Shown here one piece after another: positions 28,558 to 36,986 of a DNA stretch of 64,000 bases; the stretch's first letter is position 1; every line of letters begins with the position of its first letter. The DNA comes from Blastococcus aggregatus. GTDB taxonomy: Bacteria; Actinomycetota; Actinomycetes; Mycobacteriales; Geodermatophilaceae. The position numbers and the translations under genes were made by a program. The stretch is taken from NCBI RefSeq assembly GCF_900221005.1, contig NZ_OBQI01000001.1, positions 744,001 through 808,000 of the forward strand. Direction: 5' to 3'. The notes beneath the pieces are model-generated. The model did not search any database. It worked only from the letters and a program-made list of their open reading frames with translations, and was not told the origin of the DNA.

Positions 28558-30533
28558 CGCTGGACCGGTGCGCCGACGTCCCCGACCGGCGCGGGGTCGT
28601 GGCCGTTGCCGGCCGCCCCGTTCTGGCCGGCCCGCTCGGACGGGGTGAGGACCGGCGGCTCGTCCGACGGGGTGCGCTTGCCGAACCCGTTGTACGGGGC
28701 CAGCGAGGGACGCTTGGTGACCGGCGCGCAGATCCGCGCCATGTCCTCCTTGGACAGCGTCTCCTTCTCCATGAGCTCGAGCACGAGCTGGTCCAGGACG
28801 TGCCGGTACTCGACCAGGATCTCCCAGGCCTCGTCGTGCGCGGCCTCGATCAGCGCCCGGATCTCGGCGTCGATGTCGGCGGCCACGGCCTCGGAGTAGT
28901 CGGGGCGGGAGCCCATGTCGCGGCCCAGGAACGGCTCGGCGTCGGTGCTGCCGTACTTCACCGCGCCCAGCTTGGCGCTCATGCCGTACTGGGTGACCAT
29001 CGCCCGGGCCATCGACGTGGCCTTCTCGATGTCGTTGCCGGCGCCGGTCGTCGGCTCGTGGAAGACCAGCTCCTCGGCCGCCCGCCCACCGAGGGCGTAG
29101 GCCAGGGTGTCGATCATCTCCGACCGGGTCTGGGTGTACTTGTCCTCGACGGGCAGCACGAGGGTGTGCCCGAGCGAGCGGCCGCGCGGCATGATCGTGA
29201 CCTTGTGCACCGGGTCGAGGTTCGGCAGCGCGTGCGCCACGAGAGCGTGCCCGCCCTCGTGGTAGGCGGTCACCTTCTTCTCCTTCTCGCTCATCGCCCG
29301 CGTCTTGCGCTCGGGTCCGGCGGTGACCCGGTCGATCGCCTCCTCGAGGGTCTCGTCGGTGATCAGCGAGCCGTTGTGCCGCGCGGTGAGCAGCGCGCCC
29401 TCGTTCAGCACGTTGGCCAGGTCGGCGCCGGTGAAGCCGGGCGTGCGACGGGCGATGGTCTCCAGGTCGACGTCGGGCGCGAGCGGCTTGCCCTTGGCGT
29501 GGACGGAGAGGATCGCCTTGCGGCCGAGCAGGTCGGGCCGGTCGACGGCGATCTGGCGGTCGAAGCGGCCCGGGCGCAGCAGCGCGGGGTCGAGGATGTC
29601 GGGCCGGTTCGTCGCGGCGATCATGATGACGCCGCCCTTGGCGTCGAAGCCGTCCATCTCGACGAGCATCTGGTTCAGGGTCTGCTCGCGCTCGTCGTGA
29701 CCGCCGCCCATGCCGGCGCCGCGGTGCCGGCCGACGGCGTCGATCTCGTCGACGAAGATGATCGCCGGGGCGTTCTCCTTCGCCTCCTTGAACAGGTCGC
29801 GGACCCGGCTGGCGCCGACTCCGACGAACATCTCGACGAAGTCCGAGCCGGAGATCGAGTAGAACGGCACGCCGGCCTCGCCGGCCACGGCGCGGGCGAG
29901 CAGCGTCTTGCCGGTGCCGGGCGGGCCGAAGAGCAGGACGCCCTTGGGGATCTTCGCGCCGACGGCCTGGAACTTGACCGGGTTCTGCAGGAAGTCCTTG
30001 ATCTCGTGCAGTTCCTCGATCGCCTCGTCCGCGCCGGCGACGTCGGCGAACGTCGTCTTCGGGGTGTCCTTGGTGACCTGCTTGGCCTTGGACTTGCCGA
30101 AGGCCATGACGCCGCGGCCGCCGCCCTGCATGGAGTTGAACAGCCAGAACAGCAGCAGCAGGAGGATCAGGAACGGCAGGAAGCTCACCAGCAGGCTGAC
30201 CAGCAGGCTGTCCTGGGTGACGTTGGTGTCGAAGTCCTCGGTGTCGTTCTCCCGCAGCAGCTCGACGATCACGTCCTCGACGGCCAGCGGGTACGAGGCC
30301 GTCACCTCGGTGCTGCCCTCGACCTCCGACCGGAGCTCGAGCTCGAGGGTCTGCTCCTTGGTGTTGAGCGTCGCGGACTCGACGTTGCCGTCCTCGATCT
30401 GCGTCAACGCCGTGGCGGTGGAGACCTCCTGGAGGCTGCCGCCGCCGCGGAAGAGGGAGGAGAGCGTGAGGGCCAGGAGGACGACGATGACGACCCAGAA
30501 CCACACGGAGCGGTAGAACTTCTTACGTTCCAT
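28554..30533 (-). CDS. ftsH: ATP-dependent zinc metalloprotease FtsH
   Basis: FtsH is the membrane-bound AAA+ protease for membrane-protein quality control. Two membrane helices (about residues 10-27 and 110-132) flank a periplasmic domain of about 80 residues. The AAA module has Walker A GPPGTGKT at 203-210, Walker B IIFVDEID and SRH region; the zinc protease motif HEGGH is at 425-429. The C-terminal tail ([21 protein letters not shown]) is disordered and variable. ATG at 30533 directly precedes the first helix. A 274-base gap upstream with inverted repeats probably holds the promoter. Confidence 0.97.
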   Translation of the reverse strand: MERKKFYRSVWFWVVIVVLLALTLSSLFRGGGSLQEVSTATALTQIEDGNVESATLNTKEQTLELELRSEVEGSTEVTASYPLAVEDVIVELLRENDTEDFDTNVTQDSLLVSLLVSFLPFLILLLLLFWLFNSMQGGGRGVMAFGKSKAKQVTKDTPKTTFADVAGADEAIEELHEIKDFLQNPVKFQAVGAKIPKGVLLFGPPGTGKTLLARAVAGEAGVPFYSISGSDFVEMFVGVGASRVRDLFKEAKENAPAIIFVDEIDAVGRHRGAGMGGGHDEREQTLNQMLVEMDGFDAKGGVIMIAATNRPDILDPALLRPGRFDRQIAVDRPDLLGRKAILSVHAKGKPLAPDVDLETIARRTPGFTGADLANVLNEGALLTARHNGSLITDETLEEAIDRVTAGPERKTRAMSEKEKKVTAYHEGGHALVAHALPNLDPVHKVTIMPRGRSLGHTLVLPVEDKYTQTRSEMIDTLAYALGGRAAEELVFHEPTTGAGNDIEKATSMARAMVTQYGMSAKLGAVKYGSTDAEPFLGRDMGSRPDYSEAVAADIDAEIRALIEAAHDEAWEILVEYRHVLDQLVLELMEKETLSKEDMARICAPVTKRPSLAPYNGFGKRTPSDEPPVLTPSERAGQNGAAGNGHDPAPVGDVGAPVQR

Positions 30534-30660
30534 ACACCGATGCCGGGCACCGGCGGAACCGGTCTGCCCGTCGACCCTCCTGCTCGTCCGGTGACACTGC
30601 CTGCGACCCGGGCAGGACCCCCGGCGCTCTGCGCAGCGTCGTCGGCCCCGAAGGTACACC

Positions 30661-30679
30661 GGGGATCCTGTGGATCCCC
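30661..30679. repeat. perfect inverted repeat upstream of ftsH
   Basis: GGGGATCC (30661-30668) and GGATCCCC (30672-30679) form a perfect eight-base inverted repeat with a three-base centre, 128 bases upstream of the ftsH ATG in the gap after hpt. It may be a regulator-binding site for ftsH or a structural element. Confidence 0.4.
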
Positions 30680-30783
30680 TGGCTACGCCGCGACGAGTGG
30701 GGCCCGGAGGGTCCCGCGAGGAACGGCGTGGAACCGGCCCTCGCCGAGCCGGGACAGCGGGGGCACGTCTCCTGGCCGCGGTC

Positions 30784-30802
30784 GTCGACCCGGAGGGTCG
30801 AC
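30784..30802 (-). terminator. hairpin just downstream of hpt
   Basis: GTCGACCC (30784-30791) and GGGTCGAC (30795-30802) form a perfect eight-base stem with a three-base loop, five bases beyond the hpt stop in its direction of transcription. No T tract follows, so it may be an attenuating or RNA-end-protecting hairpin rather than a full terminator. Confidence 0.45.
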
Positions 30803-30807
30803 AGGTG

Positions 30808-31392
30808 CTACTGGTACACCTCGGGCTTCAGCGTGGCGATGTAGGGCAGGTCGCGGTACCGCTCGGCGTAGTCGAGGCCGTAGCCGACGACGAACTCGTT
30901 CGGGATGTCGAAGCCGATGTACTTCACCGGCACCTCGACCTTCACCGCGTCGGGCTTGCGCAGCAGCGCGCAGACCTCCAGCGAGGCCGGCGCCCGGCCG
31001 CCGAGGTTCTTGAGCAGCCAGGACAGCGTCAGGCCGGAGTCGATGATGTCCTCGAGCACCAGGACGTGCTTGTCGGTGATGTCGCGGTCGAGGTCCTTGA
31101 GGATCCGCACCACGCCCGAGGAGCTGGTGGCCGAGCCGTAGGACGAGACGGCCATGAACTCCATCTGCGTGGGCAGCTGCAGCGCGCGGGCGAAGTCGCT
31201 CATGAACAGCACCGCGCCCTTGAGGACGCCGACCAGGAGGACTTCCTTGCCCGCGTAGTCGTCCGCGATCTGGGCGGCGAGCTCGGCGATCTTCGCCTGG
31301 ATCTGCTCCTCGCTCAGCAGCACGTAGTCGATGTCCGGCCCGTATCCGTGGTCGGGGCCGAGTGCCCCGGTGCTGGTCGCAGACTCGCTCAC
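30808..31392 (-). CDS. hpt: hypoxanthine phosphoribosyltransferase
   Basis: Hpt salvages hypoxanthine (and guanine) to nucleotides with PRPP. The PRPP-binding motif is [18 protein letters not shown]; the N-terminal [20 protein letters not shown] loop and the C-terminal [20 protein letters not shown], which has the family's Asp-containing closing segment, are present. GTG at 31392 overlaps the tilS stop (GTGA). The length is 194 residues. The tilS-hpt-ftsH order is widely conserved. Confidence 0.95.
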   Translation of the reverse strand: MSESATSTGALGPDHGYGPDIDYVLLSEEQIQAKIAELAAQIADDYAGKEVLLVGVLKGAVLFMSDFARALQLPTQMEFMAVSSYGSATSSSGVVRILKDLDRDITDKHVLVLEDIIDSGLTLSWLLKNLGGRAPASLEVCALLRKPDAVKVEVPVKYIGFDIPNEFVVGYGLDYAERYRDLPYIATLKPEVYQ

Positions 31393-32408
31393 GCGTCGGG
31401 CTCCTCGCGGTTGTGTGGTGCAGATGGCGGGCCGCCGCCGTCGCGCACGGGCTCCAGCCTCAGGGTGCCAGACGCCCGGACGACGCCCGCGCCGCCGGGT
31501 AGGTCCACCCGGCCCTGCCCCCGCCACCGGACCAGCAGCGCGTCGACCGCCGCCAGGTGCACCGCCTGGAGGTCGCGCACCCCGGCAGCGCGCAGCCAGC
31601 CCCGCAGCACCCGCGTGCGCAGCGCCGGAACGAGGTCCGCGACGTCGGCGACGGCGAGGCCGTCGTCGCAGGTCAGGGCGGCCAGGTGGGCGGCAGCGAG
31701 CTCGTCCAGCGCGTCGAGGTCGGCCCGGAGCAGCCCGGCCGTCCGCGCCAGCGCCGGCGCCACTCCCCCACCCAGCACCTCCTCCAGCAGCGGCAGCACC
31801 TCGGTGCGCAGCCGGACGCGGGTGTAGGCGGGGTCGTCGTTCCACGGGTCGTCCCAGACGGGCAGCTCCGCGGCGGCGCAGGCCGCGCGGGTCGTCGTCC
31901 GCCGGACGCCGAGCAGCGGGCGCCACCAGGTGGCGCCTCCGGCCGTGCGCTGCTCGACCATGCCGGCCACCGACCGGGGCCCCGAGCCGCGGCCGAGGCC
32001 GAGCAGCACCGTCTCGGCCTGGTCGTCGAGGGTGTGCCCCAGCGCCACCCGGCCACCGTGCTCGCCCGCGACGCGCGCCAGGGCCGCGTACCGGGCGGCC
32101 CGGGCCGCGCCCTCGGGCCCGCCGTCCGGCCCGACGTCCACCGGGACGACGAGGACCGGCGAGAGCCCCAGGTCGCGCAGCAGTCCGGCCGTCCTCCCGG
32201 CCCGCTCCGCCGACCCCGGCTGCAGGCCGTGGTCCACCGTCACCGCGCCGGCCGGCACCCCCGCCCGGGGCGCCTCGAAGGCGATCGCCGCGGCCAGCGC
32301 CAGGGAGTCCGCTCCCCCGCTGCAGGCGACGAGCACCGGCTGGCCGCCGGTCAGCCCCGGCCGGACGGCGCCGCGGACCCGCGCGACCGCGTCGGAGGGG
32401 CCGACCAC
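31389..32408 (-). CDS. tilS: tRNA(Ile)-lysidine synthetase
   Basis: TilS converts C34 of the CAU-anticodon tRNA-Ile to lysidine, which changes both its charging and its codon reading. The PP-loop [12 protein letters not shown] is near residue 35, followed by VDHGLQPGS and the [15 protein letters not shown] motif. The C-terminal region is short, as in other actinobacteria, giving 339 residues. GTG at 32408 lies two bases after the metalloprotease stop; the 3' end overlaps hpt by four bases. Confidence 0.93.
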   Translation of the reverse strand: MVGPSDAVARVRGAVRPGLTGGQPVLVACSGGADSLALAAAIAFEAPRAGVPAGAVTVDHGLQPGSAERAGRTAGLLRDLGLSPVLVVPVDVGPDGGPEGAARAARYAALARVAGEHGGRVALGHTLDDQAETVLLGLGRGSGPRSVAGMVEQRTAGGATWWRPLLGVRRTTTRAACAAAELPVWDDPWNDDPAYTRVRLRTEVLPLLEEVLGGGVAPALARTAGLLRADLDALDELAAAHLAALTCDDGLAVADVADLVPALRTRVLRGWLRAAGVRDLQAVHLAAVDALLVRWRGQGRVDLPGGAGVVRASGTLRLEPVRDGGGPPSAPHNREEPDA

Positions 32409-32410
32409 GC

Positions 32411-33493
32411 TCAGGCGGGGATGGCGGGCCGGCCGAGGACCCGCTCGACCCAGCGCTCGGGAGCGGTGAGCTCCTCGATGAGCGGCAGGTTCGCAGGCTC
32501 CGCCCAGACCTGGTTGAAGCCCTCCATGCCGGCCCGGTCGACCACTCCGCCGACGAACACCCGCCCGTCGGCGTACTGCTTCATCTTCTGCTCCAGCCCG
32601 AGCAGCCGGCGCAGCACGCGGTCGATCGGCCCGCGCCCCTTGCGGCGCTGGGCGAACCGCTTGCGCAGCGTGCGCACCGTCGGCACGACGTCCGGGCCGA
32701 CGCCGTCCATCACGTACTCGGCGTGCCCCTCGACCAGGCTCATGACCGCGGTGATCCGGTCGAGCACCTCCCGCTGGCGGGGGTCGCGGATCAGCGCCAT
32801 CAGCCCCTCGGACTCGCCGTCGTCCCCGCGGATCGCCTCGGTGATGCCGCGGAGCACGTCCTGCAACCGCTCGCGGAGGACGTCGGTGGTCAGGTCGGTC
32901 GCGTCGACGAACTCGGCGATCTGGCTCTCGAGGTAGGGCTTCAGCCACGGTACGGCGGTGAACTGCAGCTGGTGGGTGACCTCGTGCAGGCACACCCAGA
33001 GCCGGAAGTCCGACGGATCGACGCCGAGCTTTTGCTCGGTCGCGACGATGTTCGGGGCGACGAGCAGCAGCCGGCCACCGGTGCCGAAGACCTCGTACTG
33101 ACCGAGGACGCGGGAGCTGAGGAACGCCAGCACGCCGCCGGCCTGGACGCCGGTGACCCGCGAGCCGACGGCGGTGGCGAGCGCGCCGGGCCGGCTGCCG
33201 GTGCGCTCGGCGAGGGCCTCGACCAGCGGGTCGAGCAACGCGGCCATGCCGCGGGCGTTGGCGTCGACCCAGCCGGGACGGTCGACGACGGCGACCTCCG
33301 GGACGGGCCCGCCGAGGGCGGGGGTCAGCCCGGTGAGCTTCTCGACGTGCGCGACCGCGGTGGCCGCGGCCTCGTGCAGCTCGCGGACGACCGCCGCGGC
33401 GTCCTCCCGGGTGGTGGCCGGCCCGGGCCCGGCGAGCCGGCGGGCGGTGCGGCCGGCGAGCGTCCAGTCGACCATCGAGGAGGGGCTGCTCAT
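32411..33493 (-). CDS. zinc-dependent metalloprotease (DUF2342 family)
   Basis: The 360-residue protein carries HEVTHQLQF with the zinc-binding HExxH at residues 170-174, and a later EGHAEYVMD segment likely to supply the third ligand. It matches the actinobacterial DUF2342 family, also labelled coenzyme F420 biosynthesis-associated, represented at this place by Rv3626c. The physiological substrate is unknown. It lies between dacB and tilS in the leftward run. ATG at 33493 is chosen; a second ATG seven codons in is possible. Confidence 0.87.
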   Translation of the reverse strand: MSSPSSMVDWTLAGRTARRLAGPGPATTREDAAAVVRELHEAAATAVAHVEKLTGLTPALGGPVPEVAVVDRPGWVDANARGMAALLDPLVEALAERTGSRPGALATAVGSRVTGVQAGGVLAFLSSRVLGQYEVFGTGGRLLLVAPNIVATEQKLGVDPSDFRLWVCLHEVTHQLQFTAVPWLKPYLESQIAEFVDATDLTTDVLRERLQDVLRGITEAIRGDDGESEGLMALIRDPRQREVLDRITAVMSLVEGHAEYVMDGVGPDVVPTVRTLRKRFAQRRKGRGPIDRVLRRLLGLEQKMKQYADGRVFVGGVVDRAGMEGFNQVWAEPANLPLIEELTAPERWVERVLGRPAIPA

Positions 33494-33537
33494 CGGCCCA
33501 CGGTACCCACGGGGGACGACGTCGCCCGGTGCGCGAG

Positions 33538-34959
33538 CTAGCTGCAGCCGCAGGCGGCGAGCGCGGCGGCGACCTCGTCCAGGGCCGCCTCGGCGCTGAC
33601 CTCGCTGCCCGACTCGTCGGCGATGACGGCGAAGGCCAGCAGCCGCCCGTCCGCGGTGACCGCGGTGCCGGCCAGCGCGTGCACGCCGAGCAGCGTGCCG
33701 GTCTTGGCGCGGACCACACCCGGGGCGGTGTCTGCGTCCCCCCGGTCGAACAACGTGCCGTCGTAGCCGGCCACCGGCAGGCCGGAGAGCATGCTGGACG
33801 CGCCCTCCAGCGAGCCGTCCGCGGCACCGGCCACCAGCTCGGTGAGCACGCCGGCGGGCACCTGGTCCAGCCGGGACAGGCCGCTGCCGTCGGCGAGGGT
33901 CACGCCGCCGACGTCGATCCCGGCCTCGGCCAGCGCGGCCACGACCGCGTCCGCGGAACCCTCGAAGGAGGCCGGCAGGTCGCGGGCCAGCGCCACCTGG
34001 CGGGCCAGCGCCTCGGCGAGCACGTTGTCCGACATGGACAGCGCCTGCTCGACCAGCCGCGCGACCGGCGCGGACTCGACGGTCGCCAGCGTCCGGGCCC
34101 CGCTCGGCGCCTCGCCGAGGACGACGGTCGCGCCCGGGGCGCCCAGCGCGTCGGCGAGGGCCACGCCGGCGTCGATGCCGGGCTGGCCGCTGCGGACCGG
34201 CGCGCCGGGGCTCACGCGGGCGCCGTCCACGGCGGTCGCGGTGATCGGCGCGGCGTAGCTGGAGGGTGCGTCCGCCGGGCCCCAGCCCTCGGCGGTCAGC
34301 GGGCCGGTGAACAGCGAGCTGTCGACGACGACCCGGCTGACCGGGCTGCCGGCGGGCAGGGCCGCGGTCACCTGGGCGGCGAGGTCGGCGACCGTGGGGG
34401 CGCCGGGGTAGGTCTGCGACGGCGAGGTGCGCGAGAGCGTCGGGTCACCGCCCCCGACGAGGACGACCTCTCCAGGAGCGGTGCCGGCCACGACCGTCGT
34501 CGGCAGGGTCTGCGCGGCGTCCAGCGTGGTGAGCGCGGCGGCCGCGGTCAGCAGCTTCGCGGTGGACGCGGGGACCGCCGGGGAGGAGGCGTCCTGGTCG
34601 AGCAGCACCTCCCCGGTGGCCACGTCGACGACCTCGGCGGAGACGCCGGCGCCCAGGCCGGGGGCCTGCAGCAGCGGCCCGATGCGGGCGGCGAGGAGTC
34701 CGGGGTCGGGCGCGGGGGCCGCCGAGTCGAGCGAGGCGAGCACCGGAGTCGCCTCGGCGAGCTCGGGCAGCTCGGCGTCGGGCACCTCCACGGTGTCGTC
34801 GGCGGCCGTCGACCCTCCGCCGTCGAACCCGCCGGCGAGCGCGAAGCCGCCTCCCACGAGCAGGAGGACCAGCGCGATGACGCCCAGCGCGATGCGCCGA
34901 CGGAACCGTCCGGTCTTCGCTGTGACGATCGTCGAACCGCTCGACGCGATGGTGCCCAC
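33538..34959 (-). CDS. dacB: D-alanyl-D-alanine carboxypeptidase/endopeptidase (peptidase S13)
   Basis: This low-molecular-weight penicillin-binding protein trims peptidoglycan peptides outside the membrane. A single N-terminal membrane helix ([22 protein letters not shown]) anchors it. The active-site SxxK is S132-T-A-K135, SxN is in [11 protein letters not shown], and KTG is in [16 protein letters not shown]. Two Cys near the end (ACGCS) are unusual and may form a disulfide. GTG at 34959 is the best start I see, preceded at distance by GGAGG; the gene is divergent from ppa with 58 bases between. Equivalent to Rv3627c by position. Confidence 0.9.
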   Translation of the reverse strand: MGTIASSGSTIVTAKTGRFRRRIALGVIALVLLLVGGGFALAGGFDGGGSTAADDTVEVPDAELPELAEATPVLASLDSAAPAPDPGLLAARIGPLLQAPGLGAGVSAEVVDVATGEVLLDQDASSPAVPASTAKLLTAAAALTTLDAAQTLPTTVVAGTAPGEVVLVGGGDPTLSRTSPSQTYPGAPTVADLAAQVTAALPAGSPVSRVVVDSSLFTGPLTAEGWGPADAPSSYAAPITATAVDGARVSPGAPVRSGQPGIDAGVALADALGAPGATVVLGEAPSGARTLATVESAPVARLVEQALSMSDNVLAEALARQVALARDLPASFEGSADAVVAALAEAGIDVGGVTLADGSGLSRLDQVPAGVLTELVAGAADGSLEGASSMLSGLPVAGYDGTLFDRGDADTAPGVVRAKTGTLLGVHALAGTAVTADGRLLAFAVIADESGSEVSAEAALDEVAAALAACGCS

Positions 34960-35017
34960 CCCCCAAAAAGGTGACCTCCGCGGAACACGCGAGGTCACCG
35001 TGCGCAAGACTAGGCGG

Positions 35018-35509
35018 GTGCAGTTCGACGTGACGGTAGAAATCCCGAAGGGCCAGCGGAACAAGTACGAGCTGGACCATGCCACCGGACGCATCCGCTT
35101 GGACCGGATGCTGTTCACCTCAACCCGCTATCCGGCCGACTACGGCTACATCGAGAACACCCTGGGGCAGGACGGCGACCCGCTCGACGCCCTGGTGCTG
35201 CTCGAGGAGCCGACGTTCCCCGGATGCCTGATCACGGTCCGGGCCATCGGCATGTTCCGCATGACCGACGAAGCCGGCGGCGACGACAAGGTCCTCACGG
35301 TTCCGGCGACGGACCCGCGCCAGTCGCACCTCACGGACCTCTCCGACGTGTCGGAGTTCGACCGCCTGGAGATCCAGCACTTCTTCGAGACCTACAAGGA
35401 CCTCGAGCCGGGCAAGTCGGTCGAGGGCGCCAACTGGGTCGGCCGCGAAGAGGCCGAGGCGGAGATCGTCGCCTCGCTGCAGCGCGCGAAGGACCAGAAC
35501 TACCACTGA
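35018..35509 (+). CDS. ppa: inorganic pyrophosphatase (family I)
   Basis: Ppa hydrolyses cytosolic pyrophosphate. The protein starts [20 protein letters not shown] and contains the metal-binding signature [11 protein letters not shown] with its Asp triplet, followed by [14 protein letters not shown] and the [15 protein letters not shown] segment. The length is 163 residues. The window also encodes a membrane proton-pumping pyrophosphatase (hppA), so the cell has both soluble and energy-conserving PPi hydrolysis. GTG at 35018 matches the family's usual N-terminus. Confidence 0.96.
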   Translation: MQFDVTVEIPKGQRNKYELDHATGRIRLDRMLFTSTRYPADYGYIENTLGQDGDPLDALVLLEEPTFPGCLITVRAIGMFRMTDEAGGDDKVLTVPATDPRQSHLTDLSDVSEFDRLEIQHFFETYKDLEPGKSVEGANWVGREEAEAEIVASLQRAKDQNYH

Positions 35510-35547
35510 CCCGGTCCGACCGGGTCCGCCCGGTCGCCCGAGCCTCC

Positions 35548-35586
35548 TGACGGCGGCACGCCTCGCTCCACGGCGTGCCGCCGTCA
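35548..35586 (+). terminator. ppa terminator hairpin
   Basis: A perfect 15-base stem (35548-35562 with 35572-35586) with a nine-base loop lies about 40 bases after the ppa stop. No T tract follows, but stem strength and position suit transcription termination. Confidence 0.65.
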
Positions 35587-35636
35587 GCCATGTCCGGAGG
35601 ACGGCCCCGACCGCGCCGCAGGGGTCCCGGAACGAC

Positions 35637-35670
35637 GCAGCGGGCCCGTCCCGGAGGACGGACCCGCTGC
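35637..35670 (-). terminator. hairpin downstream of tRNA-Thr
   Basis: GCAGCGGG... (35637-35651) pairs with 35656-35670 over 15 positions with one mismatch and a four-base loop. It lies ten bases beyond the 3' end of the leftward tRNA gene and is the likely end of that transcript. Confidence 0.55.
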
Positions 35671-35679
35671 GGTGAAGAG

Positions 35680-35752
35680 AGCCGCCTGTCGGAATCGAAC
35701 CGACGACCTTCTCATTACGAGTGAGATGCTCTACCGACTGAGCTAAGGCGGC
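35680..35752 (-). tRNA. tRNA-Thr (anticodon CGU)
   Basis: Read leftward, a 7-base acceptor stem (GCCGCCT with AGGCGGC), a D arm (GCTCAGTCGGTAGAGC), an anticodon stem TCTCA/TGAGA around the loop CTCGTAA, and a T arm (GGTTCGATTCC loop) form a complete cloverleaf. The anticodon is CGT, reading the threonine codon ACG, which is a common codon in this GC-rich genome. The discriminator base is T, and CCA is not encoded. Confidence 0.95.
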
Positions 35753-35810
35753 GGACGTGCCCGCACAGACTACGGCACGCACCTGCGCGATCCGGCGCAG
35801 GGGCAGGGGC

Positions 35811-36986
35811 CTAGGCGGGCAGCCGCAGCGCCACGGTCAGCGCCTCCAGCGCGATCTGCGGCTTGACGTTCTGCTCCAGCGCCGTCCGGCAGTCGAGGAT
35901 CGCGTCGATGCGCCGCAGCGCCCCCTCGGGCCCGATCAGCCGGGCCAGCTCGGCGGCGTCCGCGCGGCGGTCCGGGTGATTGAGCGGCAGCTCCCCCGAG
36001 GGCGCCGCCGCCGTCACCAGCGCGTCCCGGTAGAGCCCGGCGAGGTCGACCAGCGCGCGGTCGAGGGAGTCCCGGCCGATGCGGGTGGCCCGCGACTTCT
36101 GCCGCTTCTCCAGGTCCTTCAGCTGGCCGGCGCTCCCCCGGCTCGCCGCGACGACGCCTGGCCCGCGGGCGCCCACGCCGAGGCTGTTCTTCAGCGCGTC
36201 GGTCTCCGCCCCGTCGAGCACCTCGGTGGCCGCCTCGGTCTCCTCCTTGGCGGCACCGACCAGGTCGTCCGCGGCGTCCATGCACGCCGCCAGGGACACC
36301 AGCCGCAGCGGGACGTCGAGCACCGCCTTGCGCGCCAGCCGGGCCTCCTCGTCGCGCGCCAGCCGGCGGGCCCGGCCCACGTGCCCGCCGGAGGCCGCCG
36401 CCGACCAGGAGGCGAGTGCGGCGTCGACGCCGTCGCGCTCCAGCACGTCGGCGATCGCGGTGACCGTCGGGGTCCGCAACGCGACGACGCGACACCGGGA
36501 CCGGATGGTGACCGGCACGTCGTCGGGGTGCAGGCTCGGGGCGCAGAGCATCACGACGGTGCGGGGCGGTGGCTCCTCGATCATCTTGAGCACCGCGTTC
36601 GAGGCCGACTCGCTCATGCGGTCGGCGTCCTCGACGATGATCATCTGCCAGCGACCCTGGGACGGTGAGCGGCCGGCCACCCGGACCAGCTCGCGGGCCT
36701 CCGTGACGCCGATCGACAGTCCGTCGGGGACGATCACGGTGACGTCGGCGTGGGTGCCCGAGAGCACCGTCCGGCAGGCGTGGCAGGTGCCGTCGCCGCC
36801 GTCGGGGCACTGCAGCGCCGCGGCGAACGCCCGCGCGGCCACCGACCGCCCGGACCCGGGCGGACCGGTGAACAGCCAGGCGTGCGTCATGGCGGCCGGG
36901 TCGTCGATCGCCGCCCGCAGCTCCGCCACCACCGCGGGCTGGCCGATGACCCGCGCCCACACCCCTTGGTCCGCAGCGACGCTCAT
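35811..36986 (-). CDS. holB: DNA polymerase III subunit delta'
   Basis: Delta' is part of the clamp loader. The AAA+ fold has a P-loop-like GPPGSGRS at 41-48 in which the usual Lys is Arg, in keeping with the non-hydrolysing role of delta'. A Cys-rich zinc module follows (QCPDGGDGTCHACRT), and the VEDADRM and SRCR motifs are seen further on. The C-terminal half is more divergent, with a charged KDLEKRQKSRATRIG segment. ATG at 36986 overlaps the preceding thymidylate kinase stop by four bases. The 391-residue length suits actinobacterial HolB. Confidence 0.92.
   Translation of the reverse strand: MSVAADQGVWARVIGQPAVVAELRAAIDDPAAMTHAWLFTGPPGSGRSVAARAFAAALQCPDGGDGTCHACRTVLSGTHADVTVIVPDGLSIGVTEARELVRVAGRSPSQGRWQMIIVEDADRMSESASNAVLKMIEEPPPRTVVMLCAPSLHPDDVPVTIRSRCRVVALRTPTVTAIADVLERDGVDAALASWSAAASGGHVGRARRLARDEEARLARKAVLDVPLRLVSLAACMDAADDLVGAAKEETEAATEVLDGAETDALKNSLGVGARGPGVVAASRGSAGQLKDLEKRQKSRATRIGRDSLDRALVDLAGLYRDALVTAAAPSGELPLNHPDRRADAAELARLIGPEGALRRIDAILDCRTALEQNVKPQIALEALTVALRLPA

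Noticed and set aside
35680..35752. tRNA-Thr as an integration site for a mobile element
   Set aside because: No integrase gene or partial tRNA repeat was seen nearby; housekeeping genes lie on both sides.
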